Positions 35,318 through 46,860 are shown, counted from the first letter of the stretch. The stretch is DNA of 64,000 nucleotides from Epiperipatus broadwayi (GCA_028023455.1 JAQFVV010000002.1:32807725-32871724); one strand, 5' to 3'. Made by a program: numbers and translations. The notes: generated by a model from the letters alone, not told the origin.

Positions 35318-35860
35318 TTTTAGAGAGGAGGAAAGCAGGTTTTCTTTTTATTTATGGAGTTTGAATTATTGGTGATGTACCATGCCTCATTTATTTTATG
35401 TTTGTAGTCATTTTGTTCGATGCACATAATACTGGATGATTTGGGCTCAAATGTGTGATTGAGTGTGTTTTGATGCTCCAGGAATATGGATTTGTGTTCT
35501 GGATTGTTTTTGTCTCTTTTGTAGAGGTATTGATAATGGGACAATCCTGTTGCAAGGTTGATGCATAATTTTCCATAGACTGCATTACAGCTGGCTTGAG
35601 TGCAGGTGATCTTGTAAATGATGTGTATGTGGGGGGATATGTTCAGTAGGGAGTTTATCTTTAGCATTGTTGATCAACCTATTTATAGAGGGTGGAGTGT
35701 GGAAGCTAACTCTATGACTCTGAGCATATTTTATTTATGTTTCTGGAGACTTTAGGGATATAAGGGAGCAGTATCCATGGCTTAGGGTCCAATTGAGGGG
35801 ATTTAGTTTTGATTTTGTTGTAAAATTTGTTGATAATGTTAGTGACCTGTATTTGAACCA
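35318..35860 (-). pseudogene. PLE linker and GIY-YIG endonuclease fragment
   Basis: The minus strand begins in the PLE linker (INKFYNKIKTK, LPYIPKVSRNINKIC), shifts frame, then continues HIIYKITCTQASCNAVYGKL (IIY for GIY, VYG for YIG). Next come SHYQYLYKRDKNN, HKSIFLEHQNTLNHTFEPKS and KINEAWYITNNSNSINKKK. The H, FEPK and EAW.I...N.INK blocks are typical of the PLE nuclease. It is a 5'-truncated dead copy closely related to 20985-21620. No hammerhead motif was recognised beside it. Confidence 0.75.
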
Positions 35861-36234
35861 AACGAGATATAATTCATTAATGTATTTATCGATGTCGGAC
35901 TATTCTGAATAATAAACTCGTTAAGTTAAACTTTTTTTTCTTTCTGTATTATTTCCAGAAAATGAGTATGTACCTTAGGTCAAATCTGGCCCCGGATACG
36001 TCAACATAATTTTAATTGTATTTTATTTAATTAAATCTTAAATATGCATCTGCACGTCTTTCTTAATTATCGGTAATCAAAACAACCTGTTATTTATTTA
36101 AATACTTTTATTTTATTTACCAAATAATAATCTGAGAAAGGGGGCAATATTTTTTTTTAAATCGATTCATTTACAAGAGTTTGCTATTTATTCGGTTTTT
36201 TTTTTTTTCAAAGGCTCCGTTTCTAAAGACTCAC

Positions 36235-36346
36235 GGTTCAGCTCTCCAATATTCCATTTTATACAATGTTTGATGAAGGTATTTGACAAATTCTTTATCT
36301 GAAGCCTGGCTCTTTAAGCTTGAGTAGATTTCTCTGAGCTCAATGT
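36235..36346 (-). CDS. Probable host-gene internal exon (112 bp)
   Basis: On the minus strand a pyrimidine-rich acceptor, TTTATTTACTCTTTTTAG, precedes the exon, and a strong donor, GAACC|GTGAGT, follows it. Only one frame is open across the exon: two leading bases, 36 codons, two trailing bases. It reads IELREIYSSLKSQASDKEF then VKYLHQTLYKMEYWRAE; the other two frames stop early. It is amphipathic and probably helical, rich in aromatic and charged residues. It resembles no transposon family seen here. I do not recognise the gene. Flanking introns are full of repeats, so neighbouring exons may lie outside the window. Confidence 0.65.
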
Positions 36347-36639
36347 CTAAAAAGAGTAAATAAAGCTATATATATTTTATAAATGCAGTCGTGATGTTTT
36401 AGTAATCTAACTTAATCTTTCGAGTTTTAAAAGGCTTCTTTAGTCTTAGCTTTGTAAACAAACATTTATTCCATATACTGTAACGAAGTTCTTGCATGGT
36501 TAATGGGAAACAACAGATAAACTATTTAAAATATCTATTTAAGTTCGTTTAAAATAAAATAAATTATAATTAGGACTTCAGGATAATAAATTGGAGATCT
36601 TATATATATATGCAACAGCTGTATTTATAATACTAATGA

Positions 36640-38065
36640 TTAAAATATGACTGATAAATCATGTTTGTAATTGATGATATAGAGTATAGACTCTACTCTG
36701 TCTTTGGATGCGATGCGATACACCATGACTTCTCTATTTTCGCAGTCAAGAATCTCTCGGCCACCATACCCAGAGAAAGCTGTTAGCCACCTTACTTTCC
36801 CTTTCCATTCCCCACAGTAAGTTTTCCCATATTCTTCTTCAGTCCTGCTCCATCCCATTTCCACAACATAATCTTTGTCAACTCCATGGCCTTTATATCT
36901 AAATCCCCCCCCCCCGTATCTTTTTCCAAACCCAGCATAAAAAACAAGAATCCACTTTCTGTCTAATCACTATGTTTATTGTTTTCCTGAAGGTTTGTGA
37001 TGATGGTGTTCTAGTTGCATTTTTTTTATTGGACTATTTCCAACATTTAATATGTCTATTGAATGTCTAGAAAAAAATTAACTTTATTTAAATATTTCAA
37101 ATACATTCAACTGTTAGTAATAGCACATCAAACAGGTTAGTTTATGCTCAACGTTTTAAGAGGTATTATTCTCTCTTCTTCAGGTGTTGCTGGCCTGACC
37201 AGTGACAGTACTGACATGGGATTCAAACCTGGACCCTTAGCTTCTTGAGTATTGAAATTTTTTAAGGTAACACTAACCAACTGAGCCTATTGGTTAGAGT
37301 GTTACCTTAAAAAATTCACTACTCAAGAAGCTAAGGGTTCAGGTTTGTATCCCATGCTAGTACTGTCACTGATTAGGCCAGCAACACCTGAAGAAGAGGT
37401 GAGAATAATACCTCTTGTAACATTGTGCATATACAAACCTGTTTGATGTGCTATTACTAATAGTTGAATGTATTTGGAATATTTAAATAAAGTTAAATTT
37501 TTCTAAAGACATTCAATATGCAAATTAGATGATGGAAATAGTCCAATATAAAAATACAACTATGTTTATATTTATTCTCCATAATTTCATTATTTGTACC
37601 CTTTCTGCTTTCAGGCATTTACATTTATTTATCAGATGCCTAATATTTTCAATGCCATCCTTACATAACTTCTAAATCACCTGCATTTTTCCATTTATGT
37701 GTATATTCCCTTGTTGCTAAAGATCCTATTCGAGCCTTAAACAATAAACTACTTTCCTTGCTATTATCTCACACCCAATATTCTGTTTACTTCTCTATAT
37801 ATATTTAAACTCTTTTTATTCTTCATACTAGTTTTCCATCTCTCCAACTCCCTATTTTTTATTAATGCATCTATTCTTCTATCTCATTCTTGGCCACTAT
37901 AACACTCAACAATTCTCCTAACACAATCATCCCATCTTTTGTATAAGTATACTGACATAAATTCTTTATACAAATTTTTTGCATATTGTACTACCTTTCT
38001 CACCCATCTTGTTGCTTGTTCTTTACTCATAACCCAATTAAATACTATTTTGGCTATATGGTAGC
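36640..38065 (-). pseudogene. Non-LTR retrotransposon, C-terminal fragment, split
   Basis: Sister of 10204-11300 on the other strand. The upstream part (37570-38065) encodes the equivalents of IVRNWVMSKGQATRWVRKV, LYKRWDDCVRRIVECYSG, and the CxxC...HxxxxC end. The downstream part (36640-36968) encodes the LCWVWKKI-like end and EMGWSRTEEEYGKTY. The two parts are separated by a Y dimer bordered by a TSD. A run of 11 or so C at about 36905 disrupts the frame where the sister copy has only four G on the coding strand. Inactive. Confidence 0.7.
36980..37558. mobile_element. SINE Y head-to-head inverted dimer, 11-bp TSD
   Basis: Minus arm then plus arm, heads meeting near 37285 at GAGCCTATTGGTTAGAGTGT. 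Both arms contain GACAGTACT or its complement, the AGCAACACCTGAAGAAGAG ribozyme start and TTTAAATAAAGTTAA-type tails. The left arm carries the longer tail (CTGAAGGTTTGTGATGATGG). Bordered by ACTATGTTTAT at 36969-36979 and 37559-37569 within a LINE. Cores are decayed in both arms (right arm ends TTGTAACATT, not CGAAACGTT). Confidence 0.85.
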
Positions 38066-38217
38066 GACATCTGTTGAAATCAAAGCTATTTATTATGCTG
38101 AATTTTCATTAGCATTTTTCCGGACCTTAGTCATAAATTTTCTTTGGAAGGTATAAATTAGCAATATAAAGTTCAAAGGAAAGCCTAGAGTCCTACCTTT
38201 CATAGCATTTTATCAAA

Positions 38218-39255
38218 CCATCATCATCGTCATCTTTTTCAACCATTACCGATCCACTGCAAAATGGTCTGTCCAAGATCAATCCATCTCCGATCCTTAA
38301 CCTCTATTCTCCACATTATCCCAGCACATTTCATTATTTCACCCATTTTTCTTAGGTATTTTAAATCTCTCAAAATCCAGTTCAAGATTTCAACTGTTCA
38401 CCATCTCTTCTAGCAATATGTTCAGCCCAACTTCACTTCTTTCTCTTAATTATTTCAATGATGTCACTAACACCTGATTGTTTTCTCAATGTATTTCATT
38501 TTCGATCTCTTCTTGTTATTTCTGACATGGCATCTCTCCATATTTCATTGAGTGATTTAAAGTCTCTGTATTGCTCTTTTGATAAGTGTCCACATCACAG
38601 ATCCATAAGTAAGAACTGATAAAACACATTTATTAAAAACCTTCCTTTTTGAACACATGGATATATTCCATTCAATATTAAGTTATTTCTATCAAAATCG
38701 CTGCAAGCAAGTTTAATTCTGTGATTAGTTGTATCCATTATATTTCTATCTGTAGTAATAATTTGACCAAGATGTTTGTAGTTGTTAACTTCTTTTAACT
38801 CATTATTATCAATCTTTATTTCTTTCTTTCGAGAAAATGCAGTGTTCATTACTTTAGTCATTTTAACATTTACTTTTAATCTTGCTTTCATCTGAAAATT
38901 CTTGCAACATTTCTTGAAGCTCTAAAGCATTATTTTCAAAAACAACTACATCATCTGCAAAATCTAAATGATTTAAATAATCTCCATTTACTTTCACTCA
39001 TTTAGCTTCCCATTTTAATCCACAAAACCCTCCTTGCAAAACTGCTGTAAAAAGTTATGGAGATATTGTCATACACGCTTTTCAATGTTAACATTCTTAG
39101 TATCATTATATAATCTAATTGTTGCTGTTACATTTTTATAGATATTCTTGAAAATATGACAATACTCTGGTTTATACCTTGACAATTCAATGCTATAATT
39201 TATAGAATCAAATGCCTTTTCATAATATTCAAATCCAAAACATAATGGCAACTCA
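38218..39255 (-). pseudogene. RTE-like LINE, palm to 3' end
   Basis: The longest RTE copy here. On the minus strand it starts in palm motif A (FGFEYYEKAFDSINY, with Y at the usual catalytic D), then FKNIYKNVTATIRLYND. After a gap come KVNVKMTKVMNTAF, NNYKHLGQIITTDRNI and DTTNHRIKLACSDFDRNNL. Then LLMDL, CGHLSKEQYRDFKSLNE, ITRRDRK and the HIARRD region, ending in a (GAT)n tail at the left edge. The 'YLGQ.ITTD' block is typical of RTE/BovB-type elements. Motifs B and C are destroyed. Confidence 0.8.
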
Positions 39256-39261
39256 TATTCA

Positions 39262-41690
39262 TTGAGTTATGTAATAAATAGCAAGCATTGAATTGTTATT
39301 ATCAAAATGTACGTGGACTTCGAACTAAGACAACTGAGTTTAAGTCTGAACTGTTATTGCATGAATATGATATTATTTTAACTGAGACCTGGTTAAATGA
39401 GAGTATTAATAATGTAAATATATTTAACTCTCCATACAGTAGTGCCTCCCTGTGCCAATCAGAGTAATCAATGGATGCCAGAAGGCTTGTGCATAAAATC
39501 CCCATCTAGTGCCTACTCATCCAATATCCCCAGACTAGTTCTGGCTTGTGGCCTTCATCAGTGAGGAGCCTTGGATCTGAGAGCACTGCACCTAGATCTT
39601 AGGATCTAATGCAACCCTCCAGCAGCCACCTTTTATCTCTACTTAACTACAAAACTATGAGAATGAAATTGAAAACAATAATATTTTCAATCTATGCTCA
39701 ATAGCTTATATAGTGATATGGATCTGAACTCAGTTCAGCACCCATACATTTTGGTGTCTTTGGCTCTTTAACAACCATAGCCACCACTATCCTATTAGGC
39801 AGGATTGGTGTTAAACCACTAAACATCACATGATCACTATCTCTTATACTAGCACATAATTGTTATTAAACAAGGCAAAACTCTCCATACAGTAGTGCCA
39901 CCTGGTTGGCACAAGGTGGCACTACTGTATGGAGAGTTTTGCCTTGTTTAATAACAATTATGTGCTAGTATAAAAGATAGTGATCATATGAAATATATTA
40001 TTTGTAATAGATGTTGCTTATACAGATGTGTTAGAAAACATGTAAATGAAATAAGAGGTAGTAATACATTGATTGGAATTCAAAAACGTATTAAGCATAT
40101 TCAAATTTTTATTAATGATGATAATATTGAATCCTGTTGGATTGAAATAGATCTAAAAAGTAAAAACAAAATATTGAGTACTGTATATTTTAGACTCTTT
40201 TATATAATGAAATGGATACATTTTTGACAAAGGTTGAAGATATTTTAGTGAAATACAAATATATTATTATAGTGGGTGATTTCAATGAACCGGGTTATCT
40301 AATATGTAATAATAAGGCTGTTAGTAAAACTAACAAACTACTTAGAATAAAATTTTTTGTTGAATTAATTAAATTAAGTCAGTTTAATAGGTTTACTAGT
40401 GATAAGGGTAAAATACTTAATCTATTATTTAGTACCAATGGTATTTTGAAATGTAATTTGGCAGATCAGGCTCATATCTTCCGATTTGTATGGTTTTCAT
40501 GATTCTATTGGTAGTTGGCTGGAGAGTTATTTAAAAGATAGAAAACCATTTACTAATATTTATGGTATTATTAGTGATGTGGTCTTGATTAATTGTGGAG
40601 TTCCACAGGGTTCAATATTTGGTCCTCTATTGTTTTTAATATTAATGATTTATTTTCACTGAAAGTACATTTAAGCTTTTTGGTTTTGCTGATAATATTG
40701 TTTATCTTGTAATGCTGTTTCTTATAGTCATCTTGAAAAATTAGTGAATAAGGATTTGGACTCAGTTGATAAATGGTTGGTAATTTGTTGTTAGTTAATT
40801 TGGATAAAACAAAAGATATTCTTTTTTATTATAAGCATTTTTTTTCTCTCTTAAGATTAAAATTTGCTGTAAGTATATTTTGCATTTTAATAATATGTGT
40901 ACTTGAAAGAATATTCCTTTGGTAGATAATTGTTGTTATTTGGGAATATATATTGACTCCACATTGTCCTGGACAAATCATATTACCTATCTTTATCAAC
41001 AGTTACGTAATTCAAATTATATGTTTTATTATTTAGTTAAATTTCTTCCTAGGTCTGCTCTCATCTTTATTTACATTGCCTGTTATCAGAGTATTTTATC
41101 CTACATTATCATTATTTGGGGTAATACTTTATATATTCTATCTTCTTTGTGTGTTTTACAAAATTATACTTTGCGCATTATCTTTGATAGATCTCATTCC
41201 TCTTCTGTTCGAGATATTTATATTGAGTTTGATTTATTTGATGTAAATCGCTTATACCAATATAGAGTTATTTTTGATATTTTTTCTGCTAAACTTTTTC
41301 TGAATTCTAGAGTTTCTGTTCGAAATACTTGTTTCTAATAAATTTCAATTACCTTCATCAAATTTTTTTAAAGAATCTAGTAGAAGACAATAGGCTTATT
41401 CTGGTTCAAAGTTATTTAATAAATTTATATATGTGTTCAATTGAATTGAATAATATTTTTTATGTATCTTTCAAAAAGTATTTATGTCAGTGGTTGTGTA
41501 GTATGTATTAATTTTGGCATTTATTTTATTTACTTAATTAATTAATTTATTTTCTAAACTGTTCTTTTGCTATTTAAGTTTTTGGTTGTATTTTTATTTT
41601 ATTTTATTTTTATTTAATTTGTTATTTTTACGAGTTAATTCCACACACAAGATTTTTCTTGTTTGAAGTTTTTAAATAATAAATTGAATA
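39262..41690 (+). pseudogene. Jockey-like LINE, endonuclease and partial RT, split by X
   Basis: The N-terminal APE endonuclease starts LNCYYQNVRGLRTKTTEF, then HEYDIILTETWLNESINN, and is interrupted at 39425-39990 by repeat X. It resumes with IESCWIEIDLKSKNKILSTV and IIIVGDFNEPGY (the GDFN catalytic motif). Near 40485 an internal deletion joins it to late palm: SIGSWLESYLKDRK, then motif B INCGVPQGSIFGPLLF. Motif A is missing and motif C is broken. The thumb continues as CYLGIYIDSTLSWTNHI, ILSYIIIIWGN and DVNRLYQYRVIF. It ends in AATAAATTGAATAATTATT. Confidence 0.8.
39425..39990. mobile_element. Repeat X, more than one unit plus inverted end
   Basis: Antisense X begins at CTCTCCATACAGTAGTG (39428). 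It runs through the minus-strand ribozyme region (GAAC instead of GAAAC) and the full body, and reaches CTCTCCATACAGTAGTG again at 39881. The head-to-tail unit is thus about 453 bp. It then flips near 39903 into a sense end (GGCACTACTGTATGGAG ... TAACAATTATGTGCTAGTAT). Bordered by AAATATATT at 39416-39424 and 39991-39999, inside a LINE endonuclease frame. Confidence 0.8.
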
Positions 41691-41760
41691 ATTATTATTA
41701 TTACTATTATTATTATTATTATCATCATCATCATCATTATCATTACTATTATTATTATTA
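41690..41760. repeat. (ATT)n/(ATC)n microsatellite at LINE 3' end
   Basis: Mostly ATT and ATC triplets directly after AATAAATTGAATAATTATT, as is usual for the tail of this LINE type. Confidence 0.9.
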
Positions 41761-42507
41761 AGATTGATCTTTCATTTATCACCTATAAGTCTATCAGGTG
41801 TCACTAGTGGTACGCCTACCATAAGTTCAGAATTACTGATTTAATTATCAAAGTCAGCCAAATTTAAGGTTGTTGTTTTTAAAATTTAAAAAAAGATGGC
41901 ATAGTCTACAAAATTCGTTTTTAATTTATATCTTTTTAACCAAACTTTTGGATCATCATAGCTAAATACTTAAATAGCGAATACAGGTTTTAATTTTCTT
42001 ATTTAAATTTACTTCTGATTTTAGTTTTCTTGACCGTTTCTTTATTAATAAACTTAAAAATTCAAATGACCTTGTCGATAAAGAGTCAATTGATCAGTAG
42101 ATTTGATTATTTCAAAATTATCACAATAAACGCAAATCAGAATTAAAGCTGACAGAAAACAACACGGTGTATTTACCAAGCCTAGGTTAATGAGGCTGTT
42201 GTTGACACTAAATATTTATTAGCACATTTAATTGCAAATCAAAACTATTTGCAGAAGGGGATTTAATCATGAATGCATTGTGAAAGCTGTAGAAGTTTTG
42301 TGTCCAGAGCAATTAAAGTTCAAAAATATAAATTTATTTTGAAATACCATTGCTAGCAGAATTGGTGATATAGCTGAGAATTTAAGGAATCAACTAAAAT
42401 CAATAATTCCAACATTTGTAAGTTATTCCATTGCAATTGATGAAAGTATAGATGCATAGGATTCTGCCCAGTTAACTGGTTTTCATTCACGGATTTAATG
42501 TAAACTT

Positions 42508-42783
42508 AAACAAGACAAAACTCTCCATACACTAGTGCCACCCTGTGCCAACCAGAGTAATCAATGGATGCCAGAAGGCTTGTGCATAAAATCCCTATCT
42601 AATGCCTACTCATCCAATATCCCCAGACTAGTTTCTGGCTTGTGGCCATCATCAGTGAGGAGCCTTGGATCTGAGAGCACTGCACATAGATCTTAGGGTA
42701 GCACTACTGTATGGAGAGTTTTCCTCTGTTTAATAACAATTATGTGCTAGTATAAGAGATGGTGATCATGTGATGTTTAGTGG
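42508..42783. mobile_element. Repeat X with terminal inversion, 14-bp TSD
   Basis: Antisense X from AAACAAGACAAAACTCTCC to AGATCTTAGG, then sense end GTAGCACTACTGTATGGAG ... GATCATGTGATG. Bordered by TTTAATGTAAACTT at 42494-42507 and 42784-42797. The insertion splits the hAT transposase frame. It carries the most complete X ribozyme in the window. Confidence 0.85.
42619..42663 (-). ncRNA. Type I hammerhead ribozyme motif, complete (X)
   Basis: The minus strand reads GCTCCTCA | CTGATGA | TGGC CACAA GCCA | GAAAC | TA | GTC | TGGGGAT. Stem I is TCCTCA/TGGGGA (6 bp, one G-U), stem II TGGC/GCCA (4 bp), and stem III is AC/GT around TA or the palindrome ACTAGT between two RNAs. All core bases match the CUGANGA...GAAA consensus and the cut would follow GTC. 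Confidence 0.7.
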
Positions 42784-44209
42784 TTTAATGTAAACTTGTG
42801 GTTGGTGAAGATCTTCTAGAACTTATTCCTGTGCACGATATAACTATAGGTGTTGATATTTTTGACAATCTTATGAAAGTTTTGATTCATTTCAATTCAT
42901 CATTAAAATGCTTATTTGTCTTGGAACGGATGGTACACCTGCCATGACTAGTGTTTTTAAATGGGTTGTTACAAAGTTTAAAAAAATGCAAAGAAGAAGG
43001 TAATGACTACATTTGACTTTTCATTGCATTGTTCATCAGCAAACATTGTGCTCCAAAGTTTTACATATTGGACATGTTGAAAAATGTCACTAAAGTTATC
43101 AATTATATTTGTGCATGTGCCCTAAATTATCGTTAGTTTGTTATATTTCTAGAAGACACAGGAAGTGAATACACTGATCTTCTTTATTATACAGAAATTG
43201 GATAGCTTTCCAGTCATAATGCTTTGAAGCGATTCTTCGCGTTACTGGATGAGATTATTATTTTTTGAATTAAAGAATTATGAATGTGGAATATTGTTAA
43301 ATGATCAATGGATAAAGGACATGGCTTTTTCAATTGACATTACAAATCACTTTAGTCAACTTAATCTTAAACTACAAGGCGAACTGATAGTCACAACATT
43401 ATTTGACAATATTAATGTTTTCAAACAAAAATTATTACTTTGGCAAAAACAATTTCAAAATGAAAATATATCTCATTTTGAATGTTGCCAGTCACTGTAG
43501 GTCGAAATTTGCAAAATATGCTAGTCAAATTGTAATATTAGAAAATGAATTCAAAGAAAAGTTTTTGGATTTCAAAAAATGTGAAACTCAGTTTCATCTA
43601 TTTACTTCCCTATCAATTGATGCTGAAACTGTGGATGATAATTTATAACTGGAATTAATTGAAATTCAACGTGATTTCATATTGAAACAAAAGTATATAG
43701 AAGTTGGGATTCCAAATTTCTATAATTATTTATCAGTCAACCGATTTCCCAATATATTGGGTGCCATTAGGTGTATTTTAGCCGTGTTCAGCAGCACATA
43801 CTGGTGTCAACAATTATTTTCAATTTTAAACAATAAGATTGCAGAAAGATTAAGATTAACAGACCAGTATATACAATCAATTTTCAAAATATCTACAGCC
43901 CAACAAATTCAATCAAATTTTGAAGAGTTGCTTAATGAAAAATGTTGCAAAGTTTTGTCAAAAAAATAATGCAATATATATTGAATACTTTACGTATGTT
44001 TTTTAACGTAGTTATATTAAGTCATGTGACATATGACTTGATTTTTTTTTTGTGTGATTATATTTTGTCATATGTTAGTTTATATGTAAAATTACAATGC
44101 TAATAACAATGTGCTTTCTTGTAATTTCTGTATTATGTTGCAAACGGATCAGGACTTGATGTTAAATAGTTCATATGGTCCTCGGTGTAAACGAGTTTGG
44201 ACATGCCTG

Positions 44210-45104
44210 TTTTATAGGATAGGATAATCTTAGGAATGGCAAGATGTAAGATCGGCTTTAAATCCTAATAATTTCTGAAAATGTAAATATGGAGTTTATA
44301 TATTGTAAAGAATAAAATTTTATTTAAGCCAAATTTAATGTTTTAAAAAGAACTAGCTGTATTTTTTTTAAGTATACATTTATTATATTAATTAACATAT
44401 TTTAATTTAATAAAAGTATTTTATGCTTATTACATTATCTGTTTTCAAATCATTCAAGAAAGATGTGTTTATACCATTCAAAAATGACTAATAACTCTTG
44501 TGAATGGTTTGAAAATGTGAGAGGAATTATTCTTACCTGTTTTACTTTTTGATTATTACAATGATGTATTGATTTGATTCTAGTTATGATTTTTATAATA
44601 ATTTCAGTTTATTTAATGCAAAAATAATATATATATATATATATTGTTATAAAGTACCATTATGGAATGCAATAAACCCAAGAAAATGTAGACATTTTTG
44701 TAAAATAATAAAAATAAATTTAAATATTTTTAAAATTGTTAATTTTATATTTATTCGTAAGTGGCAAATTTTTGATTGGCAAATTTTAAAACCAAACTTT
44801 TGTTAACAAATTTATTACGTTTCTCGTAAATTTACAATTTAAATAATATATGAAAGCACTTACTTATGAGATAATTCATGCATGTATTGATCAAGAAATA
44901 AAATATCATTTATTGTAATTTTTATATCAGCAATCCACTTGAACTGAAGATATATATCAGATATATTCCTTCTTCGCTAAGAAAGTAAATGAAAAAAACA
45001 TTTGATGATAAATTATTGACTATGGACTAAAAATTACAGGTTTTAAAGATAAAAATTTAATAATTAACAATCTACATACATATATTCATATACACAATAT
45101 TTTC
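44210..45104. other. AT-rich stretch, nothing recognised
   Basis: A TA run lies near 44628-44645. No gene or shared repeat seen. Confidence 0.5.
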
Positions 45105-45252
45105 AACAATTATCGTTTCACTGCAGTATGAAAGTCTCTCCAAGCTTAATCCAATTTCTCCAATCTCTAGTCTCTTTTCACATCACTCCAGCATACTTAC
45201 TTATTTCATCCACCTATCTCACATATGGTCTCTTTCTAGGTCTTTTACAGTA
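45105..45252 (-). pseudogene. RTE-like LINE, short 3' end fragment
   Basis: Contains TCACTGCAGTATGAAAGTCT, then CTCCAATCTCTAG and GGTCTCTTTCTAGGTCTTTT, as in the other RTE 3' ends. It is followed by a GATA-type microsatellite. Confidence 0.7.
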
Positions 45253-45639
45253 GATAGATAGACAGGTGTGTAGGTAGATAGGCAGACTGACGAACAAGTA
45301 ATTTTTTTGTATTACCAAATAAAAAATACATTATACAGAGTTAACAAACGAACAGTTAAGCAGATTACTTGATCTTTCACCAAACCAAAAATATAAATAT
45401 ATATACAAAAATAAAATAAATCATAAGTAATATATACGAACACATGAAGTATATAATAAAAACTTACCGCATTAGTATTAAAAAAAGTACAATATATGAA
45501 AAAAGTTACAATATATTCATAGTAGGGTTTTGTTTTTTTTCCTTTTAAAAAAGCAAATTCTTCAATGATAAAAGTTTAATTTTTTTTAAAAAGCTAAATT
45601 GTCTTTAGTAGATTTTATATGGAGATGAATCAATTTTGT

Positions 45640-46198
45640 TTCAATGTGTGTGGCAAGATGTATAGTGAGTTTTGCCTGTTTTAACAACAGTTATACACAA
45701 GCATAAAAGGTGGTGGTCATGTGATGTTTATTGGCTTAAAACTAATCCTGCCTAATATGATAGTGGTGGCTATGGTTATTAAAGAACCAAAGACACCAAA
45801 ATGCATGGGTGCTGAACTGAGTTCAGACCCCCATGACTATATAAGCTAATGGGCTTGGATTGAAAACATTAAGGTGTTTTCAGTTTAAGATTCATAGTTT
45901 TGTAGTTAAGTGGAGATAAAAGATGGCTGCTGGAGGGGTTGCATTAGATCCTAAGATCTAGGTGTAGTGCTCTCAGATCCAAGGCTCCTCACTGACGAAG
46001 GCCACAAGCCAGAACTAGTCTGGGGATATTGGATGAGTAGGCACTAGATGGGGATTTTATGCACAAGCCTTCTGGCATCCATTGATTACTCTAGGTTGCT
46101 GTGTGTGGCAATACGTATAGTGAGTTCTGCCTGTTTTAACAACAGTTATACACAAGCATAAGAGGTGGTGGTCATGTAATGTTTATTGGCTTAAATAT
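45640..46198 (+). mobile_element. Repeat X, full sense unit with direct terminal repeats
   Basis: The block TATAGTGAGTT(T/C)TGCC ... AACAACAGTTATACACAAGC ... TTATTGGCTTAAA occurs at 45661 and again at 46116, a spacing of 455 bp. Between them lies one complete unit: the body (AGTGGTGGCTATGGTTATTA, GTGCTGAACTGAG), then the ribozyme region at 45983-46026 (CTGACGA core, but GAAC lacks one A), then GGATATTGGATGAGTAGGCA. The direct repeats of about 85-95 bp resemble the ends of a tandem or circular RNA copied slightly more than once. No reading frame of note. Confidence 0.8.
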
Positions 46199-46384
46199 AA
46201 AACTTCTAATAAAGATATAACTTTTTAAAGCCTGACTCTTTTAATTTTTTTGGTGTTTAGAAAATGAATATTGTAATTATGAATGTGAATTCTCTCTGTT
46301 AATTTAATATATAATGGAACATTTAGTATATGAATTTTAATAGCTCTATTACTTAAGTACAATTTTTGCCTCTATTTCATTTTA

Positions 46385-46860
46385 AATCAATTACACATAT
46401 TAGTGGATGACATGGAAGAACTTATGCAAACCATAGCAATATCTCATAGCTGCATTTTGAACTTTTAGAATAGTCAAGCAATCAGAAATATTCAAATAGG
46501 GACTGTGGACATAGCCATAATAATTAAATAAAGACAAAACACCAGACAGTAAAAGTTATATATGTAACTTAAATGTATATAACTTGTGTAATCTCAGATT
46601 TACCGAATTAACCTGCTATTGTTAACTTTAAAATTTCAACTGCAAATTCTATACTAAACCGTGATCCTTACTACTATAAACAATAACTATAATATAATCT
46701 GACTATATTTAAAGTCGTATTCTCAGCTCTATCAAAGTCTCTAGAACCAAAAATAACAATACATCTAGATACATTCAAATTTAAGTTGTGTTTTTTAATT
46801 ACTTTCATTATGGCTACCAAATTATTATTATGTTGCTCTGTTCATTTTCATTAAATTTAT
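46385..46860 (-). pseudogene. Jockey-type LINE, decayed RT C-terminal part
   Basis: The minus strand yields VIKKHNLNLNVSRC (the 'L.lN..K' block after the palm), then VHSPYLNISDCLTILKV, QNAAMRYCYGLHKFFHVIH. The block QNA..R...GL....H is typical of the thumb end of Jockey/CR1-type reverse transcriptases. Frames are broken, and no palm motif is seen. Confidence 0.5.

Larger units (their letters stand above)
42120..44209 (+). pseudogene. hAT transposase (ZBED5/GTF2IRD2-like), disrupted by X
   Basis: Fragmentary frames cover much of a hAT transposase. They include the DESTD-like region (IDESIDA), then CKLVVGEDLLELIPVHD, VINYICACALNYR, YYTEIG.LSSHNALKRFF, DMAFSIDITNHFSQLNLKLQ and FKQKLLLWQKQFQNENISHF. 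The C-terminal dimerisation domain follows: FSSTYWCQQLFSILN, then NKIAERLRLTDQYIQSIFKI. The 3' end GTTTGGACATGCCTG at 44195-44209 looks like a hAT terminal repeat. The matching 5' end was not found. Many stops and an X insertion (42508-42783) make it dead. Confidence 0.8.

Noticed and set aside
35930-35992. Plus-strand terminal exon after a good-looking acceptor (TTATTTCCAG) encoding about 17 residues
   Set aside because: The following AATCTGGCCCCGG segment looks like hAT subterminal sequence and the strand conflicts with the exon at 36235; too little to call.
41690-41760. CRISPR-like or other structured array
   Set aside because: It is a plain ATT/ATC microsatellite at a LINE tail; no CRISPR-like spacing anywhere in the window.
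41795-41815. 5' terminal repeat of the 42-kb hAT at CAGGTGTCACTAGTGG
   Set aside because: It does not match the 3' end GTTTGGACATGCCTG and no matching 8-bp duplication was found.
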